From Jannaschia seohaensis (lineage in GTDB: Bacteria > Pseudomonadota > Alphaproteobacteria > Rhodobacterales > Rhodobacteraceae): a stretch of 64,000 nt of DNA. The stretch is from the NCBI RefSeq assembly GCF_900116765.1, contig NZ_UETC01000007.1:1-64000 (forward strand), written 5' to 3'. Shown here piece by piece: positions 8,102 to 16,685 of the stretch. A model generated the notes under the pieces. That model searched no databases. It saw nothing but the letters and a program-made list of their open reading frames with translations, and was not told the DNA's origin. A program made the translations under genes and the position numbers. Position 1 is the first letter of the stretch; each line of letters begins with the position of its first letter.

Positions 8102-9130
8102 TCAGCCCACGCGCACCGCCACCTTGCCGAAATTCCGCCCGGCCAGCACGTCGCGTAGCGCATGGGGCGCGGCCTCTAGCCCCTCGACCACCTGCTCGGT
8201 ATAGTGGACGGAGCCATCGGCCAGCCATCCGGTCATCTCGGCCAGGAAGGCGTCATAGGCGCTGGGCGGGAACGAGTCGTAGACGATGAAGCCCTGCATC
8301 TTCACCTTCATCCTCAAGATCGTCGCCATGATCTGCGGCCCGCGATCCGGCCCTTCGGGCAGGCTTTGGAGGTTATACCAGCCCGCAACGCCGCAAACGG
8401 GGACGCGCGCGAACGGGTTGAGCAGCGGCAGCACCGCATAGAGCGGCCGCGCGCCCGTATTGTCCCAATAGACATCCACGCCGTCGGGGCAGGCGGCGCG
8501 CAGCTCAGCCTCGAAATCCTCGGCCCGGTGGTCGATGCAGGTGTCGAAGCCTTGGACCTCGACCGCGTGGCGGCATTTCTCCGGCCCGCCCGCGACGCCG
8601 ACCACGCGGCAGCCGCGCAGCCGCGCGATCTGCCCGACCGTGGCGCCGACCGGCCCGGTCGCGGCGCTGACCACCAGGGTCTCGCCCGCTTTGGGCTCTC
8701 CGATATAGGCGAGCCCCGCATGGGCCGTCAGGCCCGGCATCCCCAGGATGCCCAGCGCCCAGGCGGGCCGCTCCAAGCCTTTGGGCAGGCGCATCACGCC
8801 GGTTCCATCCGAGACCGCCCAATCCTGCCAGCCGCTCAGGGCCAGCACCCGGTCGCCAGGGGCGTAGCCGTCGACGCCGGAGGTCACGACCTCCGCCACG
8901 ACCTGGCCCGTCATCACGCCGCCGATCGGCACCGGCTCCGCGTAGGATTTCGCGTCGTTCATGCGGCCCCGCATATAGGGGTCGATGGAGAGCCATTCGG
9001 TGCGCAGCAGCATCTCGCCCGCGCCAGCCTGCGGCATAGGCCGCGTCTCCAGCCGCAGCGTGTCGTCGTCGGGTTCGCCCACGGGGCGCTGGGCCAGCAC
9101 CCAGGCGCGGTTCTGGTCTCGTGATTGCAT
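8102..9130 (-). CDS. NADP-dependent MDR oxidoreductase (CurA / leukotriene B4 dehydrogenase-like)
   Basis: A 342-residue zinc-free medium-chain reductase of the COG2130 group. Typical features are LRTEWLSIDPYMRGRM near residue 45-60, the VMTGQVV loop, and the nucleotide-binding VSAATGPVGATVGQIARLRG with VVGVAGGPEKC around residues 150-185. These enzymes reduce activated alkenes and enones such as alkenals or curcumin with NADPH; the substrate here is unknown. It is divergent from the alcohol dehydrogenase at 9197, so the 66-bp gap carries both promoters. Confidence 0.85.
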   Translation of the reverse strand: MQSRDQNRAWVLAQRPVGEPDDDTLRLETRPMPQAGAGEMLLRTEWLSIDPYMRGRMNDAKSYAEPVPIGGVMTGQVVAEVVTSGVDGYAPGDRVLALSGWQDWAVSDGTGVMRLPKGLERPAWALGILGMPGLTAHAGLAYIGEPKAGETLVVSAATGPVGATVGQIARLRGCRVVGVAGGPEKCRHAVEVQGFDTCIDHRAEDFEAELRAACPDGVDVYWDNTGARPLYAVLPLLNPFARVPVCGVAGWYNLQSLPEGPDRGPQIMATILRMKVKMQGFIVYDSFPPSAYDAFLAEMTGWLADGSVHYTEQVVEGLEAAPHALRDVLAGRNFGKVAVRVG

Positions 9131-9196
9131 GGTGTTTCTCCGGCTTGCGTTTCGACGCTAGCGCGGGCCAACTCCGCCCGAAAGGGAGAGACCACC

Positions 9197-10234
9197 ATGC
9201 GCGCAGCCGTCCTGAAGGAATACCGCCAGCCCCTCGCAATCGAGGAGGTGCCCGACCCGGAAGTCCCGCGCGACGGCGTGGTTCTGAAGGTCATCGCCTG
9301 TGGCGTTTGCCGGTCCGACTGGCATGGCTGGGTGGGGGAGCACCCGCGGGTGAAGCCGGGCCAGATCGGCGGGCATGAATATTGCGGCGAGGTGATCGCG
9401 GCGGGGCCCGACGCGCAATACGCGGTGGGCGACCGGCTGGTCGCGCCCTTCATCCTGAGCTGCGGGACCTGCCCGCAATGCCGCTCGGGCGCGTCGAATA
9501 CCTGCCTGGATCAGCGTCTGCCCGGCTTCGTCGAGCCGGGCGCCTTCGCCGAATACGTGGCCGTGCCCCGCGACCACAATCTGGCCCGCCTGCCCGAGGG
9601 GCTGTCGCCCACGGTGGCGGCGGGGCTAGGCTGCCGGGTGACGACCTCCTGGCACGCGCTGACCGACCGCGCCGCGCTCAAGGGCGGCGAGTGGCTGGCC
9701 GTGCATGGGACCGGAGGCATCGGCCTCTCGGCGGCGCTGCTGGGCAAGGCGCTGGGCGCGCGCGTGGTCGTTGTCGATGTGGTCCAGGAAAAGCTGGATC
9801 ACGCGCTCAGCCTCGGCATCGACGCGGCGGTGATGGCGGGCGACGATGTGGGCGCGCGCATCAAGGACCTGACCGGCGGCGGCGCCCATGTCTCGGTCGA
9901 GGCGCTGGGCATCCCGGCCACGGTCAACGGCTCGCTGCAATGCCTGCGCCCGCTGGGCCGCCACGTGCAGGTCGGCCTGCCCACCGGCCACACCGCCCGG
10001 ATGGAGGTCGACATGTCCGCCGTCTACCAGGGCAACCTCGCCCTGTTCGGCACACGGGGCATGCCCGCCTGGCGCTATCCGTCGCTGCTCTCGATGATCA
10101 CCTCGGGCGCGGTCGACATGTCGCCGATGATCGCGCGGGAGGTGGGGCTGTCCGATGTCTCAGCCGAACTCGCCGCCTTCGACGGCCCCACCACGCCGCC
10201 GGGGGTGGCGATCGTGACGGACTTCGCGGCCTGA
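9197..10234 (+). CDS. Zinc-dependent alcohol dehydrogenase (MDR family)
   Basis: A 345-residue zinc MDR. Catalytic zinc ligands lie in CGVCRSDWHGW and GGHEYCGEV; the four structural-zinc cysteines lie in CGTCPQCRSGASNTC near residues 92-106. The Rossmann loop is VHGTGGIGLSAALLGKALG, with an Asp in VVVDVV that favours NAD(H). Start MRAAVLKEYRQPL at 9197 follows AAAGGGAGAG, and an upstream in-frame ATG at 9125 would overlap the divergent gene. The transcript appears to end at the terminator at 10306. The alcohol substrate is not determinable. Confidence 0.9.
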   Translation: MRAAVLKEYRQPLAIEEVPDPEVPRDGVVLKVIACGVCRSDWHGWVGEHPRVKPGQIGGHEYCGEVIAAGPDAQYAVGDRLVAPFILSCGTCPQCRSGASNTCLDQRLPGFVEPGAFAEYVAVPRDHNLARLPEGLSPTVAAGLGCRVTTSWHALTDRAALKGGEWLAVHGTGGIGLSAALLGKALGARVVVVDVVQEKLDHALSLGIDAAVMAGDDVGARIKDLTGGGAHVSVEALGIPATVNGSLQCLRPLGRHVQVGLPTGHTARMEVDMSAVYQGNLALFGTRGMPAWRYPSLLSMITSGAVDMSPMIAREVGLSDVSAELAAFDGPTTPPGVAIVTDFAA

Positions 10235-10281
10235 GGGCGCGCCCGATCTCCGGCGTCCATCGCGGCTGAGAGCGCGCGATC

Positions 10282-10303
10282 GAGTATTTTTGGCCAGAAG
10301 AAG
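10282..10303 (+). repeat. GAGTATTTTTGGCCAGAAG-type intergenic repeat
   Basis: Forward copy of a repeat family also seen at 14199-14222 and, reversed, at 6149-6198. Here it directly precedes a terminator hairpin. Repeats of this consensus are common between genes in Rhodobacteraceae (from memory). Confidence 0.65.
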
Positions 10304-10305
10304 AG

Positions 10306-10339
10306 GGGCGCGCGCCTGTGGTCCGGCGCGCCCTTTTTT
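10306..10339 (+). terminator. Rho-independent terminator after the alcohol dehydrogenase
   Basis: GGGCGCGC at 10306-10313 pairs with GCGCGCCC at 10326-10333 across a 12-base loop and is followed by six T residues (10334-10339). It isolates the oxidoreductase from the LacI-controlled sugar operon. Confidence 0.85.
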
Positions 10340-10357
10340 GCGCAAATTTAGGTGTTG

Positions 10358-10373
10358 CCGAAACCGGTTTCGG
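10358..10373. promoter_or_regulatory. LacI-family operator upstream of the sugar operon
   Basis: CCGAAACCGGTTTCGG is a perfect 16-bp palindrome with the central CG typical of LacI-family operators. It lies 18 bases before the LacI gene start at 10391, so the regulator probably represses its own operon. Its position also argues against translation starting at GTG 10352. Confidence 0.8.
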
Positions 10374-10390
10374 AAATCACGCTTGCCGTC

Positions 10391-11479
10391 ATGGAGGAGA
10401 TCACGGCACCGCGAGGGCCAGGGCGGAGAGCGACGATTACCGACGTCGCGCGCGACATCGGCGTGTCGAAAGGCACGGTCAGCCGGGCGCTCAATGGCCA
10501 TCCCGATATCTCGGACGCGACGCGTTTGCGGGCGCAGAAGGCGGCTGCGCGGCTGGGCTACCGGCCGCTGGGCTCCGCCCAGGCGATCCGCACCGGGCGC
10601 TGCCGCGCGCTGGGCCTTGTGATCGAGACCGGCGAGCACGACGCGCACCGTCCCTTTCTGGCCGCCTTCCTCGCGGGGCTCTCCGATGGCGCGGCGCTGG
10701 AGGGCTGGACGCTGACGGTCGCGACCGCGCCCGAGGGCGATACGCTGGCCACCTATCAACGCCTGATCGACGACCGGAAAGCCGACGGGTTCGTATTGCC
10801 GCGCACGCGGTTGCGCGACCCGAGGGTCGAGATGCTGCGCGGGGCGGGGGTGCCCTTCGTCCTGTTCGGCCGCCATGGCGACCCAGAGGGATGCGCGTGG
10901 TTCGACATCGAGATGGAGGCGGCGATGCGGGCCTCGGTCGCGCGGCTGGCCGCGGCGGGCCATCGGCGGATCGCCTTCGTCGGCGGCAGCGCGTTGCATA
11001 CCTACGCCCAGTTGCGGGCCGAGGGGTTCCGGGCCGGCATGGCCGAGGCGGGGCTGCGCGCCGACCTGATGCGGTTTGGCGCCGTGGACCGGGCGGGCGG
11101 CGCGCGGGCGGCGGCGGCCTTGCTGGACGCGCCCGACCCGCCCAGCGCCTTCGTCTATGCGGTCGATGCGGCCGCTCTCGGCCTCTGGCAGGCTGCCCGC
11201 GCGCGTGGGCTGACCGTGGGCCGCGACCTGGCCGTGATCGGCTATGACGGCACGCCCGAGGGTGCCCATGCGGAGCCGCCGCTGGCCACCTGGGCCGTCG
11301 ACACCCATGCCGCCGGCCTCCGCCTCGCCGACCTCTTGATCCGGCGCATCCGCGGGGAGGCGCCCGAGGCGCTCCGCGAAGTGGGGCAGGCCCGCTATCT
11401 CGACCGCGGCTCCGCCGCCTGTGCGGGCCCGGGCGGGGCCGCGCCATCAGACGACGACACACCAATGGGAGGACGATAA
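10391..11479 (+). CDS. LacI-family transcriptional repressor of the sugar ABC operon
   Basis: A 362-residue LacI protein. The helix-turn-helix is at about residues 14-40 (TITDVARDIGVSKGTVSRALN) and the hinge helix region at about 50-62; a periplasmic-binding-like effector domain fills the rest (VAVIGYDGTPEGAHAEPPLATW near the C-terminus). ATG 10391 is preferred because an upstream GTG would place the operator inside the coding region. Its TAA overlaps the next ATG by one base (TAATG), so regulator and transporter are cotranscribed and probably translationally coupled. The inducer should be the imported glycoside or a hydrolysis product. Confidence 0.92.
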   Translation: MEEITAPRGPGRRATITDVARDIGVSKGTVSRALNGHPDISDATRLRAQKAAARLGYRPLGSAQAIRTGRCRALGLVIETGEHDAHRPFLAAFLAGLSDGAALEGWTLTVATAPEGDTLATYQRLIDDRKADGFVLPRTRLRDPRVEMLRGAGVPFVLFGRHGDPEGCAWFDIEMEAAMRASVARLAAAGHRRIAFVGGSALHTYAQLRAEGFRAGMAEAGLRADLMRFGAVDRAGGARAAAALLDAPDPPSAFVYAVDAAALGLWQAARARGLTVGRDLAVIGYDGTPEGAHAEPPLATWAVDTHAAGLRLADLLIRRIRGEAPEALREVGQARYLDRGSAACAGPGGAAPSDDDTPMGGR

Positions 11480-12819
11480 TGACAACCAAGACCATGCTTC
11501 TGGCCGGCACCGCGCTGGCGCTGATGACCGGCACCGCGCTGGCGGAGAACCTGCGCTTCTGGACCACGGAGGAGCAGCCCGAGCGTCTGGCCAAGCAGGA
11601 AGAGATGGCCGCCGCCTTCGCCGAGGCCACGGGCCATACCGTCGAGGTGATCCCCGTCACGGAGAGCGACCTGGGCACCCGCGCCACCGCCGCCTTCGCG
11701 GCGGGAGACCTGCCGGACGTGATCTATCACACGCTGCAATACGCACTGCCCTGGGCCGAGGCGGGCATTCTGGACATCGACGCGGCCACCGACGTGATCG
11801 AGGATTTGGGCGAGGGCACCTTCGCCTCCGGTGCGCTGACGCTCGCGGCCTTCGAGTACGGCTACGCCTCCGTTCCTGTCGATGGCTGGACGCAGATGAT
11901 CGTCTACCGCAAGGACTTGTTCGAGGACGCCGGGCTGGAGCCGCCCACCTCCTACGCCAATGTGCTGGCCGCCATCGAGGCGCTGCATAACCCGCCCGAG
12001 ATGTATGGCTTCGTCGCCGCCACCAAGGTCGACGAGAACTTCATGTCCCAGGTGTTGGAGCATGTCTTCCTCGCCAATGGCGTCAGCATCGTCGACGAGG
12101 ACGGCGCAGCGACCCTGGAGGAAGGGCCGACGCTGGAGGTGCTGGACTTCTACAAGGCCATCGCCGAGGCCTCGCCCCCGGGGGAGCTCTACTGGGACCA
12201 GTCGCGCACGCTCTACTTCTCGGGCAACGCGGCGATGATCATCTGGTCGCCCTTCATCCTCGACGAGCTGGCGGGCCTGCGCGACAGCGCGCCACCCACC
12301 ATCACCGACGACCCGACCTCGCCTGAGCTCGCGTCGCGCACCGGGATCGTGACCAACTTCTCCGGTCCCTCGAACCCGGATGGCGCGGCCTGGGGCGATA
12401 TCCGCTATTTCGGGATCACCACCGACGCGGCCACAGACGCGGCGATGGAGTTCGTCGCCTATTCGATGGGCGAGGGCTATGGCCAGACGCTGTCGATTGC
12501 GCCCGAAGGGAAGTTCCCGGTCCGCCGTGGCACGACCGAGAACCCGACCGAGTTCACCGAGCTCTGGTCCACGCTGCCCGTGGGTGTGGACCGCAAGGCG
12601 CCGCTGGGCGACCTCTACGCCGCGTCGATGATCGACGAGATCGTCGGCGGGCTCGACGTGGCGCAGCGCTGGGGCGTGGATGAGGGGCAGTTGGCCACTG
12701 CTTCCAAGATCATCAACAGCCAGGTGATCAACCGGATCGTGCGTCAGTATATCGACGGCGAGATCGAGGGCGCGGCCGCTGTCGCCTCGCTCAACGAGGC
12801 CATCGCCGGGGTCGAGTGA
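11479..12819 (+). CDS. ABC transporter extracellular sugar-binding protein
   Basis: A 446-residue family-1 solute-binding protein. A cleavable signal peptide (MTTKTMLLAGTALALMTGTALA, about 22 residues) precedes ENLRFWTTEEQPE. The GGAGG before the ATG is strong. Later motifs VDGWTQMIVYRKDLFEDAG and YWDQSRTLYFSGNAAMIIW fit the carbohydrate uptake 1 family. The following genes encode two permeases, a GH63-type glycosidase and an MsmK-type ATPase. The context suggests a glycoside ligand such as glucosylglycerate, which I infer from the hydrolase, not from binding residues. Confidence 0.92.
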   Translation: MTTKTMLLAGTALALMTGTALAENLRFWTTEEQPERLAKQEEMAAAFAEATGHTVEVIPVTESDLGTRATAAFAAGDLPDVIYHTLQYALPWAEAGILDIDAATDVIEDLGEGTFASGALTLAAFEYGYASVPVDGWTQMIVYRKDLFEDAGLEPPTSYANVLAAIEALHNPPEMYGFVAATKVDENFMSQVLEHVFLANGVSIVDEDGAATLEEGPTLEVLDFYKAIAEASPPGELYWDQSRTLYFSGNAAMIIWSPFILDELAGLRDSAPPTITDDPTSPELASRTGIVTNFSGPSNPDGAAWGDIRYFGITTDAATDAAMEFVAYSMGEGYGQTLSIAPEGKFPVRRGTTENPTEFTELWSTLPVGVDRKAPLGDLYAASMIDEIVGGLDVAQRWGVDEGQLATASKIINSQVINRIVRQYIDGEIEGAAAVASLNEAIAGVE

Positions 12820-12881
12820 GACCCGCCGCCGGGGCGCGCGCGCGCGCCCCGGCTCCTGCCGACTGCGAGAGGAGGCGCGGC

Positions 12882-14144
12882 ATGGCCCATCCGTCCGAGA
12901 CCGGCACGCCGTCGACGGCCCCCCCCACCGGCCGCGGCGCCCTGGCGCGCGGCGAGGCGCGGCTGGCCTGGGGCCTGTTGGCCCCGACGATCGCTATCGT
13001 CGCCGCCGTGGTCATTCTGCCTCTGCTGGCGATCTTCTGGATCAGCGTGAAGCCGGTGAAGCTGTCGGATCTGCGCGCGCCCGAATTGGTGCTGCGCGAG
13101 GATCTGCGCGGCCTGGACGCGCCCGGCGATGCGGGCATTTGGCGGTTCCGTTTGCGCAATTCCTCCCCCGACCGCGCGCTGCGCGGCGTGAGCTTTTCCG
13201 ATACCGTGCCCCCCGGACTGACCTTGAGCGCGGTGCCCGAGCCCTGCGCCCTGGAAGGCGCCACCCTCACCTGCGCCTTTGGCGAGGTCGAGGGCGGCTG
13301 GCGCGAGCGGATCGAGATCCCGGCCACCGCCGCCGCCGCTTTCGACCCGGATCTCGACCCCGACGACGTGCCGGCGCGCATCACCGCCCAGGCGAGTTCG
13401 GTTCTGACGGACGCGACCTTCACGCTCGACAATTTCGCCCGCATCTTCGACGGAGAAGAGTTCTGGTCCGTTCTCTACGCCACGATCTTCTACACCGTCT
13501 TCGGCACGGTCGGCGCCATCGTGATGGGCCTCTTCGCCGCGCTGCTTCTGGACAAGTCGTTCAAGGGGCAGGGCATCCTGCGGGGACTCTACCTGTTTCC
13601 CTACGTGGCGCCGGTGATCGCGGTGGCCTTTGCCTGGATCATCCTATTCGACCCGTTCTCCGGCTCGGCCAATGCGCTGCTGATCCAGATGGGCGTGACT
13701 TCGGAGGCCATCAACTTCTTCGGAGAACGGCCGCTCGCGCTCATCATGGTCACGGTGTTCGAGATCTGGCGCTATTTCCCGCTCAGCTTCCTCTTCATCC
13801 TCGCCCGGATGCAGAGCATCGACAGCGATATGTACGAGGCCGCCGACATGGACGGGGCCTCGCCCTTTCAGCAATTCGCCTGGCTTTCGCTGCCCCAGCT
13901 CCTAGGGATCCTGTCGGTCCTGTTCCTGCTGCGCTTCATCTGGACCTTCAACAAGTTCGACGACATCTTCCTGCTCACCGGCGGGAATGCCGGCACCCGC
14001 ACCCTGACCGTCAATGTCTACGAGCAAGCCTTCGCCATCTCGAATATCGGGGCGGGCGCGGCGGTCGCCGTGGTGATCTTCGGATGTCTGCTGCTGTTCT
14101 CGGCCTTCTTCTTCCGGTTCATCTCGCAGGAGGAGGGGCTGTGA
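12882..14144 (+). CDS. ABC sugar permease with a large periplasmic insertion
   Basis: A 420-residue MalF-type permease. The first membrane helix (about residues 28-52) is followed by some 130 extra residues before the conserved six-helix core begins near residue 200. The insertion contains FRLRNSSPDRALRGVSFSDT and VPPGLTLSAVPE, which look like a DUF11-type beta-sandwich. The EAA loop for the ATPase is DMYEAADMDGASPFQQFAWL. Start MAHPSETG at 12882 has GAGGAGG 8 bases upstream; reading from 12816 would overlap the previous gene. It belongs to the operon, pairs with the permease at 14233, and acts in the inner membrane. Confidence 0.92.
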   Translation: MAHPSETGTPSTAPPTGRGALARGEARLAWGLLAPTIAIVAAVVILPLLAIFWISVKPVKLSDLRAPELVLREDLRGLDAPGDAGIWRFRLRNSSPDRALRGVSFSDTVPPGLTLSAVPEPCALEGATLTCAFGEVEGGWRERIEIPATAAAAFDPDLDPDDVPARITAQASSVLTDATFTLDNFARIFDGEEFWSVLYATIFYTVFGTVGAIVMGLFAALLLDKSFKGQGILRGLYLFPYVAPVIAVAFAWIILFDPFSGSANALLIQMGVTSEAINFFGERPLALIMVTVFEIWRYFPLSFLFILARMQSIDSDMYEAADMDGASPFQQFAWLSLPQLLGILSVLFLLRFIWTFNKFDDIFLLTGGNAGTRTLTVNVYEQAFAISNIGAGAAVAVVIFGCLLLFSAFFFRFISQEEGL

Positions 14145-14173
14145 TCGGGTTCGCCGCCTTGGGCGGCGAACCG

Positions 14174-14222
14174 CTGGGGGCTCTGCCCCCAGACCCCCGG
14201 AGTATTTTCGGCCAGAAGAAGG
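14174..14222 (+). repeat. Hairpin plus GAGTATTTTCGGCCAGAAG-type repeat inside the operon
   Basis: CTGGGGGCTCTGCCCCCAG (14174-14192) is a perfect 8-bp stem with a 3-base loop, followed by GGAGTATTTTCGGCCAGAAG and on at 14199-14222. The unit lies in the 88-bp gap between the two permease genes. It may limit or stabilise the downstream message, and its last bases supply part of the next ribosome-binding site (AAGGGG). Confidence 0.7.
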
Positions 14223-14232
14223 GGATGCGGGC

Positions 14233-15441
14233 ATGACGATCCGATCGGGTCTCGTGACGGGGGCGCTTCTTGGAGCGGCCTGGATGGTCACGCTTTCGGT
14301 CACGGTCGCCGTGGCGTTGTCCTTCGCGACCGGGGGCGCGTTCCGGCCGTCGATCCTGCTCTCGGTCCTCTGGGGCGCCGTAGCGGGGGCGGGGCTGGTG
14401 GCGCGGCCGGGGCGGGAGGCGCTTGGCGCGGTCGGAGCGGCGGTGCTCGTTCTGTGTCTGACGCCGCTGGGCCCGATGCGCGCGGGGCCGGAGGTCGGCT
14501 GGCTCGCGTCTGGTCTGGGCGCGGCGATTCTGGCGCTGTCCTTCGCCGTGGCGAAGCGGCCCACCTTGACCGACCTCGTGCCGGGCGAGAACGACCGCCA
14601 CGCCTTTGAGGCGGCGGTCATCCGCTTCCTCACCGGCTTCGGCTACATCTTCTTCACCGCCATCGTCGCGATCCCGTTCTGGGTGATGCTGGTCACCTCG
14701 ACCAAGAACCGGGCGGAGCTGGTGTCGAACCCGCTCGACCTGTCGGTCGATCTGTCCAAGGGGACCGAGCTGTTCCGCAGCTATGTCGAGCTCTTCGCCG
14801 ATTTCAACTTCGGCACCTACCTGGTGAATTCGGCCTTCATCTCGGTGGTCACGGTCCTTGTCACGCTCGCCTTCGCGATTCCGGGCGCCTATGCCGTGGC
14901 GCGCCTGCGCTTCCGGGGGCGGGCGGCATTCTCGCGGTCGATCCTGCTGATCTACATGGTGCCGATGATCGTGCTGGCGCTGCCGATCTACATCACCTTC
15001 TCGGTGACGGGCCTGCGCAACTCGATGATCGGCATCCTGCTGATCTACCCGGTCACGACCATCCCCGTCGCGCTCTACATGCTTCAGGGCTATTTCCGGG
15101 GCCTGCCCGCCGAGGTCGAGGAGGCGGGGCTGATGGACGGGCTGAACCGGCTTCAGGTGATCTGGAAGATCACGTTGCCGCTGTCGCTGCCCGCGCTCGC
15201 CTCGGTCAGTCTCTACGTCTTCATGATCGCCTGGAACGAGTTCCTCCTGGCGTTCATGCTGCTCGACGATCCGTCGAAATTCACCCTGACGCGGGGGATC
15301 GCCTCGCTCAATTCGTCCGAGATCCCGCGCCAGCACCTGATGGCGGGCTCGGTCATTGCCACGGTGCCGATCATGGCGCTGTTCCTTGGATTGGAGAAGT
15401 TCATGACGAAAGGTCTCGCAGCCGGGTCGGTCAAGGGATGA
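14233..15441 (+). CDS. ABC sugar permease, MalG-type, with extra N-terminal helices
   Basis: A 402-residue permease. Roughly residues 1-100 hold three to four extra hydrophobic helices absent from standard MalG. The core begins near residue 130 (FGYIFFTAIVAIPFWVMLVT). The EAA loop is EVEEAGLMDGLNRLQVIWKI near residue 295-315, and WNEFLLAF follows, as in the family. The stop overlaps the next start (ATGA), indicating translational coupling with the hydrolase. It forms the membrane channel with the permease at 12882. Confidence 0.92.
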   Translation: MTIRSGLVTGALLGAAWMVTLSVTVAVALSFATGGAFRPSILLSVLWGAVAGAGLVARPGREALGAVGAAVLVLCLTPLGPMRAGPEVGWLASGLGAAILALSFAVAKRPTLTDLVPGENDRHAFEAAVIRFLTGFGYIFFTAIVAIPFWVMLVTSTKNRAELVSNPLDLSVDLSKGTELFRSYVELFADFNFGTYLVNSAFISVVTVLVTLAFAIPGAYAVARLRFRGRAAFSRSILLIYMVPMIVLALPIYITFSVTGLRNSMIGILLIYPVTTIPVALYMLQGYFRGLPAEVEEAGLMDGLNRLQVIWKITLPLSLPALASVSLYVFMIAWNEFLLAFMLLDDPSKFTLTRGIASLNSSEIPRQHLMAGSVIATVPIMALFLGLEKFMTKGLAAGSVKG

Positions 15442-16685
15442 GTGCCGATCTCGACGCCCGCGCCCGCGCCATCCTGACCGGCAACGACCGGGGCGGCTAC
15501 ACCGTGCCCACCGCTGGGCTCTACCCGTTCCAGTGGAACTGGGATTCGGCCTTCGCGGCCTGGGGGTTCTCGACCTTCGATGCGGACCGCGCCTGGACCG
15601 AGCTGGAGACGCTGACGGCGCATCAATGGCCCGACGGGATGATCCCGCATATCGTGTTCCACCGCGACGACGAGGGCTATTTCCCCGGTCCCGGCGTCTG
15701 GGGCACCGGGCGGCCGACGCCGACCTCCGGCATCTCCCAGCCGCCGGTGGCGGCGACGATGGCGCGGATGATCCTGGAGGCGGACAGGAGCAAGGCGCCT
15801 CGCGCGGCGGCCCTCGTGCCGAAGCTCGCCGCCTGGCACCGCTGGTGGATCCGCGCGCGCGTCCGCGAGGGCGTGGTCGGCATCGTGCACCCATGGGAGT
15901 CGGGGCGCGACAACGCCTTCGACTGGGACGGGGGCATGGCCAATGTGGACGGCTCGAATGTCGGCGCCTATCAGCGGCGCGATACCAGCCATGTCGATGC
16001 CTCGATGCGGCCCACCAAGGCGGAATACGACCGCTATCTCGCGCAGGTGCAATGGGGCAAGGCGCATGGCTGGGACCAGGTGAAGATGGCCGACGAAGGG
16101 CCGTTTCTGGTCGCCGATCCGGGCACTACGTTCATCCTGATCCGTGCCTGCGACGACCTTGCGGCCTTGGCCGCGGCAGCGGGCGTCGCCGATGAGGGCG
16201 CGGCCGAGATGGCCGAGACGCTGCGCGGCGGGCTCGGCACGATCTGGAACCCCGATGGCTACTGGGACAGCCGCGATCTGCGCACGGGGGTCTTTACCGG
16301 GATCCTCTCGGCGGGGGCGTGGCTGTGCTGGCTGGCCGGGGCCGGGCGGCCGGAGATGGACGCGCATCTGGCGCGGGCGCTCGGGGGCGTGCGCTATGCC
16401 ATGCCGACCGTCGACCCGACGCTCCCGGCCTTCGACGCGCGGCGATACTGGCGGGGGCCGACATGGCCCTTCTACAACGCGCTGATCGCGCTGGGCCTGC
16501 GCGACGCCGGCAAGGCGGCCGAGGCCGAGCGGCTGCGCGTCGATACCGCCGATCTGATCCGGGGCGGCGGGTTCTATGAATATTTCGACCCGACCGACGG
16601 CACGCCCTGCGGCGGCAAGGACTTCACCTGGACGGCGGCCATCTGGCTGGCCTGGATCCGGTCGGGCGCGGGGAGAGACGCATGA
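15438..16685 (+). CDS. GH63-type glycosidase, resembling glucosylglycerate/mannosylglycerate hydrolases
   Basis: A 415-residue (alpha/alpha)6-barrel glycosidase without signal peptide, so cytoplasmic. Motifs such as [46 protein letters not shown] and [14 protein letters not shown] match, from memory, the bacterial glucosylglycerate hydrolase group. The Asp of ESGRDN is the likely general acid and the Glu of GFYEYFDP the likely base. It would split the imported glycoside after uptake. It overlaps both neighbours by four bases (ATGA). Mannosylglycerate, glucosylglycerate, or a related alpha-glycoside are the alternatives; trehalose is less likely from these motifs. Confidence 0.8.
   Translation: MSADLDARARAILTGNDRGGYTVPTAGLYPFQWNWDSAFAAWGFSTFDADRAWTELETLTAHQWPDGMIPHIVFHRDDEGYFPGPGVWGTGRPTPTSGISQPPVAATMARMILEADRSKAPRAAALVPKLAAWHRWWIRARVREGVVGIVHPWESGRDNAFDWDGGMANVDGSNVGAYQRRDTSHVDASMRPTKAEYDRYLAQVQWGKAHGWDQVKMADEGPFLVADPGTTFILIRACDDLAALAAAAGVADEGAAEMAETLRGGLGTIWNPDGYWDSRDLRTGVFTGILSAGAWLCWLAGAGRPEMDAHLARALGGVRYAMPTVDPTLPAFDARRYWRGPTWPFYNALIALGLRDAGKAAEAERLRVDTADLIRGGGFYEYFDPTDGTPCGGKDFTWTAAIWLAWIRSGAGRDA

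Noticed and set aside
10352-10390. GTG 10352 as the start of the LacI gene
   Set aside because: It would put the perfect operator palindrome inside the coding region and add residues not seen before the helix-turn-helix of this family.
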